From: Micropterus salmoides
Taxonomy: Eukaryota > Chordata > Actinopteri > Centrarchiformes > Centrarchidae
DNA length: 64,000 bases
Assembly (NCBI RefSeq): GCF_014851395.1
Contig: NW_024042261.1
Span: 34,177,942-34,241,941 of the forward strand
Reading direction: 5' to 3'
The notes beneath the pieces are model-generated. The model did no database searches and was not told the origin of the DNA. It saw only the letters and a program-made list of their open reading frames with translations. The translations under genes were made by a program, and so were the position numbers. Positions 46,784 to 57,938 of the stretch are shown here, in pieces; position 1 is the stretch's first letter, and each line of letters begins with the position of its first letter.

Positions 46784-47725
46784 GAGATCGATTCTCTTGA
46801 GAAAGACTGCAAATTATTTTACTTTTGTTAGGTGATCCTCCTTCATTGTGAGTTTCTCACTTTTTTGTGACATACAGTGAGAACAAATTTACTGAGAAAT
46901 TCAGATTTCTTTGGTGGAGGCAAGAGTGTTTCTTGAGGAAAGAAAAACACTGTGGTATGAAACTACAGTACTGGCAAAAAAAACTCTTTCAGTATACTGA
47001 CTGGACTGAATGAGAGCTATTCAATATCAAACTTATAACAAACTAAATTTGCCTCTGAATGTTAAGTAAATCTATGCTGTGCTAGAATAATGTTAATGGT
47101 TGATAAAAGCTATGATTGACAGAAATTTTTACTTTACCACTGATACATTGTGAATTTACTGTAGATAATATTTTACAAATATCTTATAAACCATATGCAG
47201 CACCAACCAAATACTATTAATATCTATTGCACTATAATTGCAATATAATATAATAACTATTAATATCTTTTGCACTATAACTATTATAATTGAAAGGACA
47301 GAAAGAGAATAAAGACTGAGATTTCTGCCATGAGGCCTTCACAAACTTGTTATCCCATTATAGAAAGTAAAATTGCACAACACTACACATTGTATTTCTA
47401 GAGGATGGTATGTGATCCAATACATTGTTGTGATTTAAAATTAATTTACTCAAACAGTCACTGTGACCTTTGATTATTATAAATCTTTCATATTTTTATT
47501 TCTTTTGGATTGATTTTTTGCATTCAAGTAGAAATATTTGCAGTTCATGATGTCTGGAATATTGTATCAACATTTTTGTGAAGGTTGCATTGTTTTTTCA
47601 TAAGGAAGTCAGTGTCAATTTATTTATTTCTTCGTCATACAAAGCAGATTTTGTAGAGTGATGATTATGATGTGGTTTTTTTTGTAAATGCCACTTTATT
47701 TTTCGAGATTATATAACAGAATTTC

Positions 47726-47731
47726 AATAAA
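47726..47731 (+). terminator. polyadenylation signal downstream of claudin 9
   Basis: AATAAA in the duplicated claudin 8-type 3' UTR segment. It could serve claudin 9, about 940 bases after its stop codon; an alternative AATAAA is at about 47309-47314. Confidence 0.45.
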
Positions 47732-48524
47732 ACATTTGTGGTATATTCACATCTGTTTGTGGAGTCATTTTCACAAAGTATTGTTACTTGCAATGTTATG
47801 GATTGTGATCTCTGAAAATGAGCTCAGACATTTTACAAGGTCAGAGCACTTCTTTGTGTCTGTGTATTGGTGAGTAAGAGGAAGAAACTAAATAAGCTAA
47901 AATCAATTTTCTTCTATAAATCTATAAGAATTATAATAAAGGATTTTCTAAAACAATATTTTATCTAATTTTAATGACTATGTTATTTTAGTTTAAACTG
48001 TAAGGGGCTTACTAAAATCACTGAAATACACAAAGTAACACAATACACCTAGTAAAAATAATAATATGGGTTAGTGATCTAACTAACTGTGACATTTATC
48101 CGGTATTTTCCTTCAGATTGAAAAAAAACATGAATCAATTCCTAGAATCATTTGGAAAATATATAGTAATGATTAAACAGAAGTAATGAGTAAAAGCAGT
48201 AAAATCGAGCCGTAAATGAAGGTTTCGTCTGTTGACGGCTGCCATCCGGGGACCCTCCCACCAATATTGGTGTGTTTTTTTTAAAACCAGAAACCCTTGA
48301 CTGGATCTGATCTCTGGTAAACTGCCAAATCAATGGTTGGCCACTGGCAGATCACTGTTCCTCTTTACAGGCCACATTTACAGAGTCGTTTAAGACTGCT
48401 GCTGATCTCATCGAAACTACTCCTAGTCCACATACAAATAATGTGAAGAATCTTGTTGGGCAACTGTGACTGGTTTCAGGTCAAAGGGAAGAATGTTCTG
48501 ACTCCACCTTCAAGACAGACAGCC

Positions 48525-48530
48525 TTATAA
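48525..48530 (+). promoter_or_regulatory. TATA-like box, claudin 10
   Basis: TTATAA about 104 bases before the start codon, equivalent to the claudin 9 element. Confidence 0.5.
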
Positions 48531-48633
48531 CCGAAGAAAATGTGCCACGGTCTTCATTCAACTTGGGCTGTGCTGACCTGCTACTGAAACCAACTTTTTT
48601 GCTTCTGTTCAGTGACTCAAAGAAGAACTCATC

Positions 48634-49266
48634 ATGGTGTCGATGGGACGACAGATGCTGGGCTTAATCCTGGCCATCATTGGCTTCCTGGCGACCATCA
48701 TTGTGTGTGCCTTGCCCATGTGGAGGGTCACAGCCTTCATTGGAGCCAACATAGTCACAGCGCAGATCATATGGGAAGGCTTGTGGATGAACTGTGTGAT
48801 GCAGAGCACAGGCCAGATGCAGTGCAAGATCTATGATTCTTTGCTGGCTCTACCTCAGGACCTTCAAGCTGCCAGAGCTCTTGTGGTCGTTTCCATCATC
48901 GCTGCTGCCTTTGGTGTCATCCTGGGCATCGTGGGAGGCAAGTGCACCAACTTTATTGAGGATGAAATTTCCAAAGTCAAGGTGGCCATTGCTGCTGGAG
49001 TCGTCTTCATCATTGCCGGTGTTCTTGTCCTCGTCCCTGTCTGCTGGTCTGCCAACACCATCATCAGAGATTTCTACAATCCCCTTTTGACCGACCCTCA
49101 GAGGAGAGAGATGGGGGCTTCGCTCTACATCGGCTGGGGTGCAGCTGGGCTTCTCATCCTGGGTGGTGGCCTCCTCTGTAGCTCCTGCCCTCCCAAAGAC
49201 AGCCCAGAGTATCCAGTCAAGTACTCTGGTGCCAGGTCGACAGCAACCAGCAAAGCCTACGTCTGA
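48634..49266 (+). CDS. claudin 10 of the array (cldn4-like, 210 aa)
   Basis: Duplicate of claudin 9 with the same topology: W30, GLW 49-51, C54, C64, CTNF, NPLLTDPQRRE, GGGLLCSSCPP and a PDZ-binding end SKAYV. Changes against claudin 9: R31, V85, I108, E109, I144, A200 and K207. They are spread over ECL1, TM2, the cytoplasmic loop, ECL2 and the tail, most of them conservative. At least five synonymous differences exist, so the coding region looks under ordinary purifying selection. The numbering here is the order within this array and does not imply orthology to human CLDN10. Confidence 0.96.
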   Translation: MVSMGRQMLGLILAIIGFLATIIVCALPMWRVTAFIGANIVTAQIIWEGLWMNCVMQSTGQMQCKIYDSLLALPQDLQAARALVVVSIIAAAFGVILGIVGGKCTNFIEDEISKVKVAIAAGVVFIIAGVLVLVPVCWSANTIIRDFYNPLLTDPQRREMGASLYIGWGAAGLLILGGGLLCSSCPPKDSPEYPVKYSGARSTATSKAYV

Positions 49267-49714
49267 GAGATCGATTCTCTTGAGAAAGACTGCAAATTAT
49301 TTTTCTTTTATTAAGTGACACTCCTTTATTATGAGCTTCTTACTTGATTGTGACAGCAAGAACTTATTTTCTGGGAAATTAAGATTTCTTTGGTGGAGGC
49401 AAGAGAGAGCGTTTCTTGAGGAAAGAAAGACACAGTACAAAGATGTGATGTGAAACTACAGTCCTGGCAAGAAAATCTTCAACAGCAACAGTATAATGAC
49501 TGGACTGAATGAGAGCTATTCTATATAAAACTTGTATCAAACCTAATTTTCCTCTTTGCAATAGAAGGATATTGCTATGATTGACAGAAACTTGTACTTT
49601 ACCACTAATACATTGTGAATTTATTGTATAAAATATTTTACAAATATCTGTATTCGCAAAATAACAAAAGACTGCTTTTGTTTACTGAAGTTAGTGATTT
49701 TTAATAACACATTT

Positions 49715-49720
49715 AATAAA
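49715..49720 (+). terminator. polyadenylation signal, claudin 10
   Basis: AATAAA about 450 bases after the stop codon. Confidence 0.55.
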
Positions 49721-49724
49721 TGAT

Positions 49725-52700
49725 ATTCTTAATAAGAATAAGTGAAGTGCCTATTCTTTTGTTCACAAAGAGTTGACTTATGTTTTGTTCATCTTTTTTT
49801 GCTGTGACTAGTTGTAAGCATCACATTTGTTATAATCCACTACATGCAATGGTCCATTTATCTTAGAAACACTCTTTAAAGGAAGCAAAATTGTCAAGGT
49901 TTAGAATTCAAAGAGGTCACAAACTAGAAAGTAGGCTATAACTAAGCAGAAGGCAGTGTATTCAAAAACATCCAGCAGTTTGCTTGAATTCTTCACGGTG
50001 AAGTTCTTCTAGTTCAACTAGTTCAACCAGTTTTACAGTGTTGAGCTTTTTCATAGAACTGGAGCTCATAGAACTGGCTACGGTGTTTGTTTTAAATGCA
50101 TTGAAGGTGGGGTTGGGGTATGTAATTCAAAGCTTCTTGATATTAGAACTTGAGAGCCAAATAAATAAACCCCTCCATTCAGAGCTCATTCTGAATATAT
50201 GGCCAAGCATTGCCAAGGCCACGATACTAACAGCTGGGCAAAGTGGCAGAGTCCAGTGACCTGCTGTCTGAGGGTAACGCTAGCTGAGACAAAACAAACA
50301 TTTTAATAAACGTCTTCAAACGAACAACATGCAAACACACAAACACAGCATCCAAAACACATCACAGTAAAAATGAGCAAGTTTAGATTTTTTTTTTTTA
50401 AATTTGAGATGTTGAGATTGTTTTTACAAAACTAAAGTGACCAAAGACAAGGTCATAGGTTTGTTGATAAGGTAACATTACATAGCATAGCATTTTGAAT
50501 CAACATGTGCTAGCAAACTTGTGTTTTCAGGTCTTTGTGGCTATAAAACTCTTCACAATCATTGTACAGACAAATACCATGATGTAGAGCTAACAACGAC
50601 ACCATGTAATGTAACTAACTAATGTTACAAAGTTGTGGGTTAGTAAACAGTTGCTACAGTTGCTGCTGCGAAGCTAACATGCAGAGATGACAAGATGGTT
50701 TACCAGAGCCAGCACACCAGCTCCAGACAGTGATTCTAACAACGCTTCTGCTACTATAGCTAACATCACAACAACAGACAAAACAACAGGCCACTAATGT
50801 TACCCACCTGTTAAGAAGAAATAGGGCAACCTTCACACCCGTCTTTATGCACTTCAACTCTCCAACAGTCTCTCTAACGGTCTTTCCACCATGTTGTGTG
50901 GCTTGGTTATTTTAACCCAAACCATGATTTTCCCATGCATATAAGTAAAGGTGGGTTCTGAATCAAACCAATAGGAGGATGATACATTGTTTAAATTTTC
51001 CAACTGGTCCGAGTTTGTACGGAAGCCCTAAGCGGCCATCGATTCAAATTTTTTTTTTCACTCCGTTTTCCCGTGATAATGGAATAATTATCTTGAGATC
51101 TTGAGCTAACGAATGTTTTTTTACTGTGATAACGAGATAATTTTCTCGTGATCTCGAGATAACAAAACACTAAACACAGGAGTAGGCAGAAATGTTTCTT
51201 AGTTGTAATTTCAATAGCTTCAGTTGGTAGAGCACACAACCTATTAAAAATCTTTTTCATAATCCTCTTCAACAAAGTTCTCATGAAGAAACTGTTTCAG
51301 ATGCTCGTGCGGGACTGGGTGCATCCCGGCAATTGGTCCACAACCATCAACCTTTGGACTTCCCGATCATTCCCAACAAGCTGGCTAGCAGCAGCGATAA
51401 TGTAGGAAGCTGGACAATCAAATCCACCTGGTCCGCGTTATCTCTCTATCTGTTTCTCTGCCGGTGTTAAGAGCTTCCACACAGCTGGCCACATGTTTAA
51501 GCTTTTGTGTGTGTGTATAAAGCCTCCTGCGTACTCTTTTGGATCCGCAGGGTCGCTCTGTGAACAGACAGGTAAATAAGAGCTCTGCAAGTAAACACCT
51601 TGCTATAAGTAGTAACCATGGCAATGGCTTCTATGCTACTGAATCTCTGCAACTGTATTTTCTTTATAGACTAGGCCTATAGAAAACATTTAATATAGGC
51701 TATCTAGTAGAAATTATTGAAAGAAGTGTTTATTTTTGTGCTGTTTGCTTTATGGACACCGCTGACTGAACAATGTAATCAGTAGGTTTTTTTGTAGGCT
51801 ATAGGGGTAATTTTTGGACTTTTGCACTATAGGCTATAACGTTACACCTACTTACTTTCATTCCGTGAACATGTGTGTGTGTGTGACTTTTTTTGATACT
51901 TTTGATATGACTGATGCTTGTCTGTAAATATAAAATTTGAGCAAACTCTGTATGGCTCATTCTATTCCTTTAAGTGTAACGTAGGCATATATGTACTGTA
52001 TGTGCTAGGATAGCTAGCCTAGGCCATTTCTCAGGAGTTTTTGACTGTGCACCCATAGCCGCATAGTCTTCCTTCAAAAATCAGTGTTAGACTACTTAAA
52101 TGCTTTGTCCCAAATGTCTGTAGATGAACATATACCTGGTTTGGTACCAGTTACATCAAAAAAATAGGGTTAGTCCACAAAATTAGCGGTCTGGTGGTTT
52201 GCGTGAATAAGGCGTCCTGGGATGGAATTAAATCCCAATCTGAATTTTTGTGCCAGTACTCATGGACTGATGATGCATTTTTTTTTTACTTTCACCCAAC
52301 ACTGCCCAACTATTAGCTGGAATCCATTTTATTGTTGAATATTTGGAAGAGAAAATGTTTTTAAACAATGAAAACGATAGTATGCTTTCATTTTATTTGT
52401 TAAAGAACCAGAAATGAACAGCTTCAGAATTCACTTGACAGTGGTCTAAGACCACCCCTTCGTCTGTTTGTCTGGCTAAACAGAACCTAATCTTGACATC
52501 ATAAAATGTATTAATTATCTAACAGTGAATGATTTTGGAAGGCACAGACAAATGATGATGCCTTCTTGACGATTGGGCCGTCAGATCAGAATACTTCTAT
52601 GTGTTGTTCAATAGGACAGTTACAAACATGCTACTGCATAGATGTTGTCAGTGTTGTATCATCCAGGAAATGACCTCTGAATTTCTATCTTCCAAAACAT

Positions 52701-53515
52701 CTCATGACAAACATGATGTCAGTTCAGCTTTACAGGGTGTTTCACTGATGTGAACACACCCTGTTGTGTTGCATTTTACCTGGTATCACATTCCTGAATT
52801 GCCCTCTGTGACTAGAGAGAATCTACCTGAACTTATTATGGATTAACTATCGTTTGCCAAATGCTTTGATGTCAGAGTATCATGGTCTGTCATGGTTTCA
52901 GCAAATGAATCATTAACAGCGAAAAAGTGTTTTTCAACTTTCAATGTGATGTTACGTATGTTATACCCGATCATGGTGTTTGATCAGTAACACTTTATGT
53001 TTAGCTTTTTAAAAGCTTTTATATTTTTTTGCATGTACCTATGGGTATTCTTACAAGGAGACTTCAGACCATTTGGCATTATGTTTAAAGTCTTAAAAAA
53101 ATCTGAAACTAAAACTAAAAGAATCCAAGTTGTTTATTGAGTTAATAATAAAACTAAGCTAAATTGAAAGCAAAATCTGTCAAATTGTAACATAGACAAC
53201 ATGTTTGGGAAAGTGGTCGATTTCAGTTTGTTTTGGTTCTATTTTTTCCACAATAAGTCACCTTTTCTTTGAAAAGCGCTGAGTTTCCCCTCAACGCTTT
53301 CATAAAAACTGAAATACGAACAGACTGAAAAATCTCTGCAGCGTTGTCTTCCGCCATGTTGTCATTGACCCAGCGTCTGATTCTGGGAGACGCTGTACAG
53401 TGTTTGCCATGAGATTATAACAGCGCAGTTAACCATACCCGGTTATCATGGTAATTAAAATGTGTACGGTAGTAGTAACCGTCGGGAATTTTACCATGGT
53501 TTGCCATTTCCCTAG
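49725..53515. other. intergenic, no gene recognised
   Basis: About 3.8 kb without a recognisable gene. About 51060-51170 contains two degenerate ~45-bp units, each partly palindromic (gtgataa.g.gataatt.tct.g.gatct.gag.taac), which look like a dispersed teleost repeat. The rest is AT-rich with short spurious frames. Confidence 0.5.
51060..51170. repeat. two degenerate palindromic ~45-bp units
   Basis: Units at about 51070-51115 and 51123-51168 share the order gtgataa, g/a-gataatt, tct-g-gatct, gag-taac. Each is rich in TCGAGA/TCTCGA-type half palindromes. The family is unknown to me. Confidence 0.6.
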
Positions 53516-53516
53516 T

Positions 53517-54728
53517 ATCTTCAAACAGAAGGTAGAGGAGCGCAAGGTCTCTAATGGAGTTTTTCCATTACCAGTACCAGCTCAACTTGCCTCGACTCAA
53601 CTCTACTCGACTCGGTTTGGCCGTGCTCCATTTTCCATTGCAGATAGTACCCAGAGATAGCACCCCTCAATGTAGCTGGTCTCATAGCGACGCCACACAC
53701 AACTGCCGCCACATAATGTTCAATGCGACACACACACCAGCGACCCACACAGCTTTCTCTTTATTTAAATTAAAACGTTTCAACATTAAACAGTATGAAA
53801 ACCTTCCAGCTGTGTTTTCCTCTGCCGTTGTTGCTGCAGCGGTCTGTGTGATGGCGGGAGCAGAGGGCGGCTGGCCGGCCTCAAATGCTCCTCCCGTGGG
53901 TTGCCGCGGGCATCCCCCACAGCCACTTGCAGAGCTCCTCACCTCCGAAAACTTTCAAGCACATTTTTGTTCTGCCATCACTTTTCGTAAAACTGTCAAT
54001 ATTCGAAATCTACACCGCTGATTTCTCACCTCAAAACTGCTCAGAAGTGGATTTAGTGATGAAATTACATACGAAAACTGTAAAATATAACACTTTCTGT
54101 TGCTGGCCTCTGTCTGGCGCAATGATGATGCAGTGAATAGTAATGATTCTCTCTGACCAATCAGTAGTCTGCTGTGTTTTCACATCACATTTTAGTATCG
54201 CCTCAGCTCGCTTGGAACCTCGACAAAGGTGATACCAAAAAAAGTACGTGGAAGCAGGTACAGGTACAACTTTTCCACAATGGAAAACCAAACAAAGGCG
54301 AGCCGAGGCGAGTCGAGCTGGTACTGTGCAGTGGAAAAGGGGCTTAAGATCCACCAGCTCCGTGATGTTGTCATGAAGGAGTGAAAGAGGACTCCAGTTG
54401 TAACCTGCTGTGAAGCTCTGGTGAACTCCATGCCCAAGAGGGTGTAGGCAGTGCTGGAAAAATAATGGTGGCCACACAAAATATTCTTTGGACCCAAATT
54501 TGACATTTTCATTCAGGGGTTTACTCACTTTTGTTGCCAGCGGTTTAGACATTAAGGACTGTGAGATGTATTATTTTGAGGGGGCGGCAAATTTTTATAC
54601 AAGCTGTACACTCACTACTTTACTTTGTAGCGAAGTGTCATTTTTTCAGTGTTGTCACATGGAAAGAAATAATCAAGTATTTACATAAATGTGATGGGTG
54701 TACTCACTTTTGTGAGATGCTGTTTATG
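53517..54728 (+). mobile_element. Tc1/mariner-like 3' remnant, split by an insertion
   Basis: 53522-53554 reads FKQKVEERKVSN and 54348-54465 continues with IHQLRDVV, MKE, then RTPVVTCCEALVNSMPK: the conserved C-terminal end of a Tc1-like transposase. The downstream noncoding part ends with 'gggtgtactcacttttgtgagatgctgt', the typical terminal sequence of that family. The transposase N-terminus and left end are missing, and a 790-bp element interrupts the middle. Confidence 0.8.
53555..54344. mobile_element. 790-bp TIR element nested in the Tc1-like remnant
   Basis: The left end, tggagtttttccattaccag then taccagctc, and the right end (reverse complement agccccttttccactgcaca then gtaccagctcgactcgcctc) form diverged terminal inverted repeats of about 40 bases. 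TAA flanks it on both sides (53552-53554 and 54345-54347); joining the flanks through one TAA restores the Tc1 reading. A 3-bp TWA-type duplication suggests PIF/Harbinger, though I would not exclude another superfamily. Internal frames are not recognisable, so it is nonautonomous. Confidence 0.75.
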
Positions 54729-55118
54729 AAAATTCATCTGTGGTTATTTAAACTGAGACAACCTGTTTGTCAGGTACTTACCAGAGATAACTATCCAGGG
54801 AACAGACATGTTGACTCAGGGACTTAAAATCCTGTTGGCAGATCTGTTCAGTAAAGCATGACCTGCTTTTTAAGTTCCACCCAACACTGTCAAGGTTTGC
54901 TACATTAAAACTTGGGAAGAAATTGATTAAAGTAATTGAAAGGGGGTTTTCTAAAGATGACATAAAAGTTTCACCAAAGTTAAAAACATAGTTAATGTTA
55001 ATCATTCCCCTTAGAATCTTAGATATTTGGGTGTAAACTGATTTTGAAAGATGGTTTATATTTTAAGCGTTAATGTTCAAAATGACAACATTTTCCATGG
55101 TGTCCGTATTATTGCATT

Positions 55119-55161
55119 GGACTTCTTCAGTTCTGACAGTCAGTCAGAACTGAAGAAGTCC
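55119..55161. repeat. perfect 19-bp hairpin
   Basis: The 19-base arm at 55119-55137 is the exact reverse complement of 55143-55161, separated by a 5-base loop (agtca). Confidence 0.95.
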
Positions 55162-55290
55162 TTTGGATGAGGGACGAAACGTCTTCCAGTATCTTCAACC
55201 AAGTCCAGTTGCCCTTGATTTTAACCTTCGTTGGATAACTATGACCTGGATGACTGAGAATCTTCATAGACATCTTATGACAAAATAATA
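55160..55290 (+). repeat. dispersed retroelement-type tail
   Basis: Contains 'gatgagggacgaaacgtctt' and 'gacctggatgactgagaatc', recognisable as a widespread repeat in fish genomes. The family is not assigned. Confidence 0.5.
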
Positions 55291-56034
55291 TATTTTTTAT
55301 CTAAAAGATCTGTTTTATGAACTTCTTTGTTAAGTACTGTATTTGTAATTGAGAGCAAAATACACCTTGACTCCCACCTAGTGGCTCATTGCCTCTATTG
55401 CTAAACCTTTCCAAAATGTTTATCTAATGACATCACTTTCAGGAAACAACATGACAGCTTCATGGAAACAGTTACTGTTGTCACACAGGCACTTTGTATC
55501 TTTATAGCTAGTTTTGATCTATCCTTTCTTATCATACCTTATCATATCCCTTTTTGTAGATTGTAATGGAAAGCTATACATTAAGTTTACCTAATGCAGA
55601 ACTACATGTTTCAGTTTTATATCATTGAATTGTAGGGTATATTTATATGACATAAAGGATTGTTGACTTGTGCACTGTCCCTCATACTTGTCATATTTAT
55701 CAAAGCAGATTCTGTATGGAGTAGGACATTATGTGTAAAGCTGAGCTAATGATACTTTAAGTTTCTGGTATTTGACTGTGTCCATGAATATAAGTGTGAT
55801 CTTCTCTGTCAACAGATTTGTGATGTTATAAACTAATCAATAAGAACAACTGAGGCTCATTAAGTTTATTCTTTTAATAATCAAAGTGAAGACTGAATGA
55901 AACATATCATAGAGGAAAATACTGTGCCTTCTAAGCTGATCACTTTATTCTAACAGCAACGTGTCAGGATGTGATAAAAGGGAGATTACTATCTATCCAT
56001 TCTGAATAAAAATCTAAAATGTTTTTGTTCCTCT

Positions 56035-56052
56035 CCACCATCTGTTCCCCAG
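56035..56052 (+). promoter_or_regulatory. possible 3' splice site before claudin 11
   Basis: A C/T-rich run ending in CCCCAG, 28 bases upstream of the claudin 11 ATG. The position suits an intron in the 5' UTR. Confidence 0.4.
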
Positions 56053-56079
56053 GGCGTGAAAGAGTCTGCTCGGTGTCCC

Positions 56080-56715
56080 ATGGCTCTGCAGGAGCTGGGT
56101 ATCAGCCTTTCATTGATAGGCGTTGCTGGGACCATCCTGATCTGCGCTCTGCCCATGTGGAAGGTGACAGCATTCATCGGCACCCATCTGGTGGTCATGC
56201 AGGTGTTCTGGGAAGGTCTGTGGATGACCTGTGTCAGTGAGTACACAGGTCAGCTGCAGTGTAAGCTTTATGATGCCCTGCTGGACCTGTCACCAGACCT
56301 CCAGGCTGCCCGTGGCCTCATCTGCATCAGCCTGGTGCTGGAATGTTTGGGATTCCTCATCTTTCTTCTGGGAGCACGCTGCACCAACTGCCTGAGCCAC
56401 CCAAAGATCAAGGCTCGGGTGGTGCTGGGCTCTGGCACCACCTTCTGCCTGGCAGCCCTCACCACCATAGTTGCTGTTTCCTGGACGGCCAACTCCATCA
56501 TCAGGGACTTCCACAACCCTCGTGTCCCTGAGGTGCTGAAAAGGGAGCTCGGAGCAGCCATATATATAGGCTTTGTGACATCTGGGCTGCTGTTCTGTGG
56601 GGGAGCCATTCTTTGCACAAGCTGCCCACCACAGAGGGCACAGTTCCCCTCCAGTGGGTACACACGGGCCAGGACAGCCGCACACAGCAGCTACGCCATC
56701 AAGAACTATGTGTGA
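56080..56715 (+). CDS. claudin 11 of the array (211 aa)
   Basis: Claudin with its whole coding region in one exon. The open frame extends to 56056, but that codon is GTG; the first ATG, at 56080 (cccATGg), gives MALQELG and sensible spacing to TM1. ECL1 keeps W27, G46-L-W48, C51 and C61, but the segment between the cysteines is VSEYTGQLQ and ECL1 begins with IGTHLVVMQVF, clearly diverged from its neighbours. ECL2 is DFHNPRVPEVLKRE without NPL. TM4 ends GGAILCTSCPP and the tail ends IKNYV, a PDZ-binding site. A pyrimidine tract and CAG at about 56035-56052 look like a splice acceptor, suggesting an upstream noncoding exon. Not an exact match to any claudin I can name. Confidence 0.93.
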   Translation: MALQELGISLSLIGVAGTILICALPMWKVTAFIGTHLVVMQVFWEGLWMTCVSEYTGQLQCKLYDALLDLSPDLQAARGLICISLVLECLGFLIFLLGARCTNCLSHPKIKARVVLGSGTTFCLAALTTIVAVSWTANSIIRDFHNPRVPEVLKRELGAAIYIGFVTSGLLFCGGAILCTSCPPQRAQFPSSGYTRARTAAHSSYAIKNYV

Positions 56716-56719
56716 AGTG

Positions 56720-57935
56720 AGGACAGAGTACTGAACACAGATCAGCCCATGTGTTTCAATACTGAAAACTCATCACAGACAACCACTTTAGCAAAAGTGT
56801 ATTTGACTGTGATACAACATGGTCAGTCAACTACAGATACATGCAGACCATATATAGATATTAAAAAACATGTTTAAATATGAAGAGACTACAGGCATGC
56901 TTTGCAATGCATTCTAATGTGTTGTATTTTTCTACGGGGTGAGACACATGGATTTGGCCATTGTAAATATAGTTACTTTACGTCTGTCCAGAATGGCGTC
57001 AATACCAGCCATTTACAGATATTTGTCAGTGTTTGTCATGAAATGTGCAGGTGAATTATTAGATCTCCATTTAGGGGAAATCTATTTCACTGTTTGTCTG
57101 ATTCAGCTATAATTAACTTGTTTTTTTTATCTTTTGAAATAGCTAATAGGTCTTCTGAAGGACTTTGTTGCCAACTGCTTTCATAAAGAAAGTCAAAGAA
57201 TTGATTTGTACCCCTGCTCTACCTGAATGTGTATGCATTTATAATCAGTAGAAAATTACATTAATCATGTTTTAGTCACCAGATTTAGTGAAAATTATAT
57301 ACAGAGAACATTTTCTATACTAAAAGTTTATGTGCTTGTGATCTGCATCTTGAAATTCAAAATAAACACTGCAAACATGTGCCAGTTGAATCAGTCTTTT
57401 GCAGTGAGAAAAGTATTACAATCAAATAAGGTTCCAGTTGGTGTCATTGTTTTTCTCCACCCACTCTACCAAGGGAGACAGCTGCACTGCTACTGTGAGA
57501 ACACAAATCCCAATATCAGTAAGAACTTGTGGCTTCTCTTGAATGCGGCATTAGAAACATGACAGAGTGGCTGAAAAACTGGAGCACAGTGGAACCTTTG
57601 TTTTTCACTCTACGCATAAACTGGGAGAAAGGGATTGTTTTGAAACCATGGCAGAGAAAACAGAGGGATTTCCCTCCTCCACCCAGCTGCAGTCACGCCG
57701 TGCTTTCTTCTTTTCATAAATGCAGAGGAACCGGTTTCCCCCTTCCTGAACAGACATTCAAAACAGACAGCACACAAACACACCCCACACCTCACACACA
57801 CACATTTCCATGTTGTCTCTTCCTCACATGCACAAACTCGTTAAAAAAAACACCCCACCCTGTGGGACTCTGCTGCCAGCTGTTTCTGGTTAGGCAGTTG
57901 GGCCTGCAGTGAAGAGGCGGAGCAGGCAGGCAAAA
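56720..57935. other. between claudins 11 and 12
   Basis: Claudin 11 3' region (a candidate AATAAA lies at 57361-57366) followed by the upstream region of claudin 12 with CA-rich stretches at about 57773-57805. No further gene is seen. Confidence 0.5.
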
Positions 57936-57938
57936 GTC

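Larger units (their letters stand above)
44605..47290 (+). repeat. tandem duplication B, unit 1
   Basis: Begins in the 3' UTR of claudin 8 at 'gacagaaagatgataaagactgagatttctgcc', includes the upstream region and gene of claudin 9, and ends where a diverged copy of the same 3' UTR sequence starts at about 47294. Older than duplication A: noncoding identity is visibly lower, with many indels. Confidence 0.88.
47291..49670 (+). repeat. tandem duplication B, unit 2
   Basis: Repeats unit 1: the claudin 8-type 3' UTR segment at about 47294-47960, an upstream segment at about 48115-48633 matching 45600-46150, claudin 10, and a 3' stretch (49267-49670) matching 46784-47190. Confidence 0.88.
54730..56030. 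other. intergenic upstream of claudin 11
   Basis: No gene. About 55119-55290 contains a perfect hairpin followed by a repeat-like stretch (gatgagggacgaaacgtcttc, then gacctggatgactgagaatc) that is a familiar dispersed vertebrate retroelement-type tail. The remainder is unassigned. If claudin 11 has a 5' noncoding exon it should lie here, but I cannot place it. Confidence 0.5.

Noticed and set aside
51207..51228. tRNA-like A-box (tagcttcagttggtagagca)
   Set aside because: A good A-box match, but no B box, anticodon stem or acceptor stem follows at tRNA spacing.
53554..54021. 155-aa frame in the nested TIR element
   Set aside because: It begins at the terminal repeat, crosses low-similarity sequence and shows no domain; the element appears nonautonomous.
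56056..56079. N-terminal extension of claudin 11
   Set aside because: The extended frame opens with GTG, not ATG, directly after a splice-acceptor-like site; the ATG at 56080 fits the family.
57909..57938. N-terminal extension of claudin 12
   Set aside because: Opens with GTG; the ATG at 57939 gives standard spacing to the first membrane segment.
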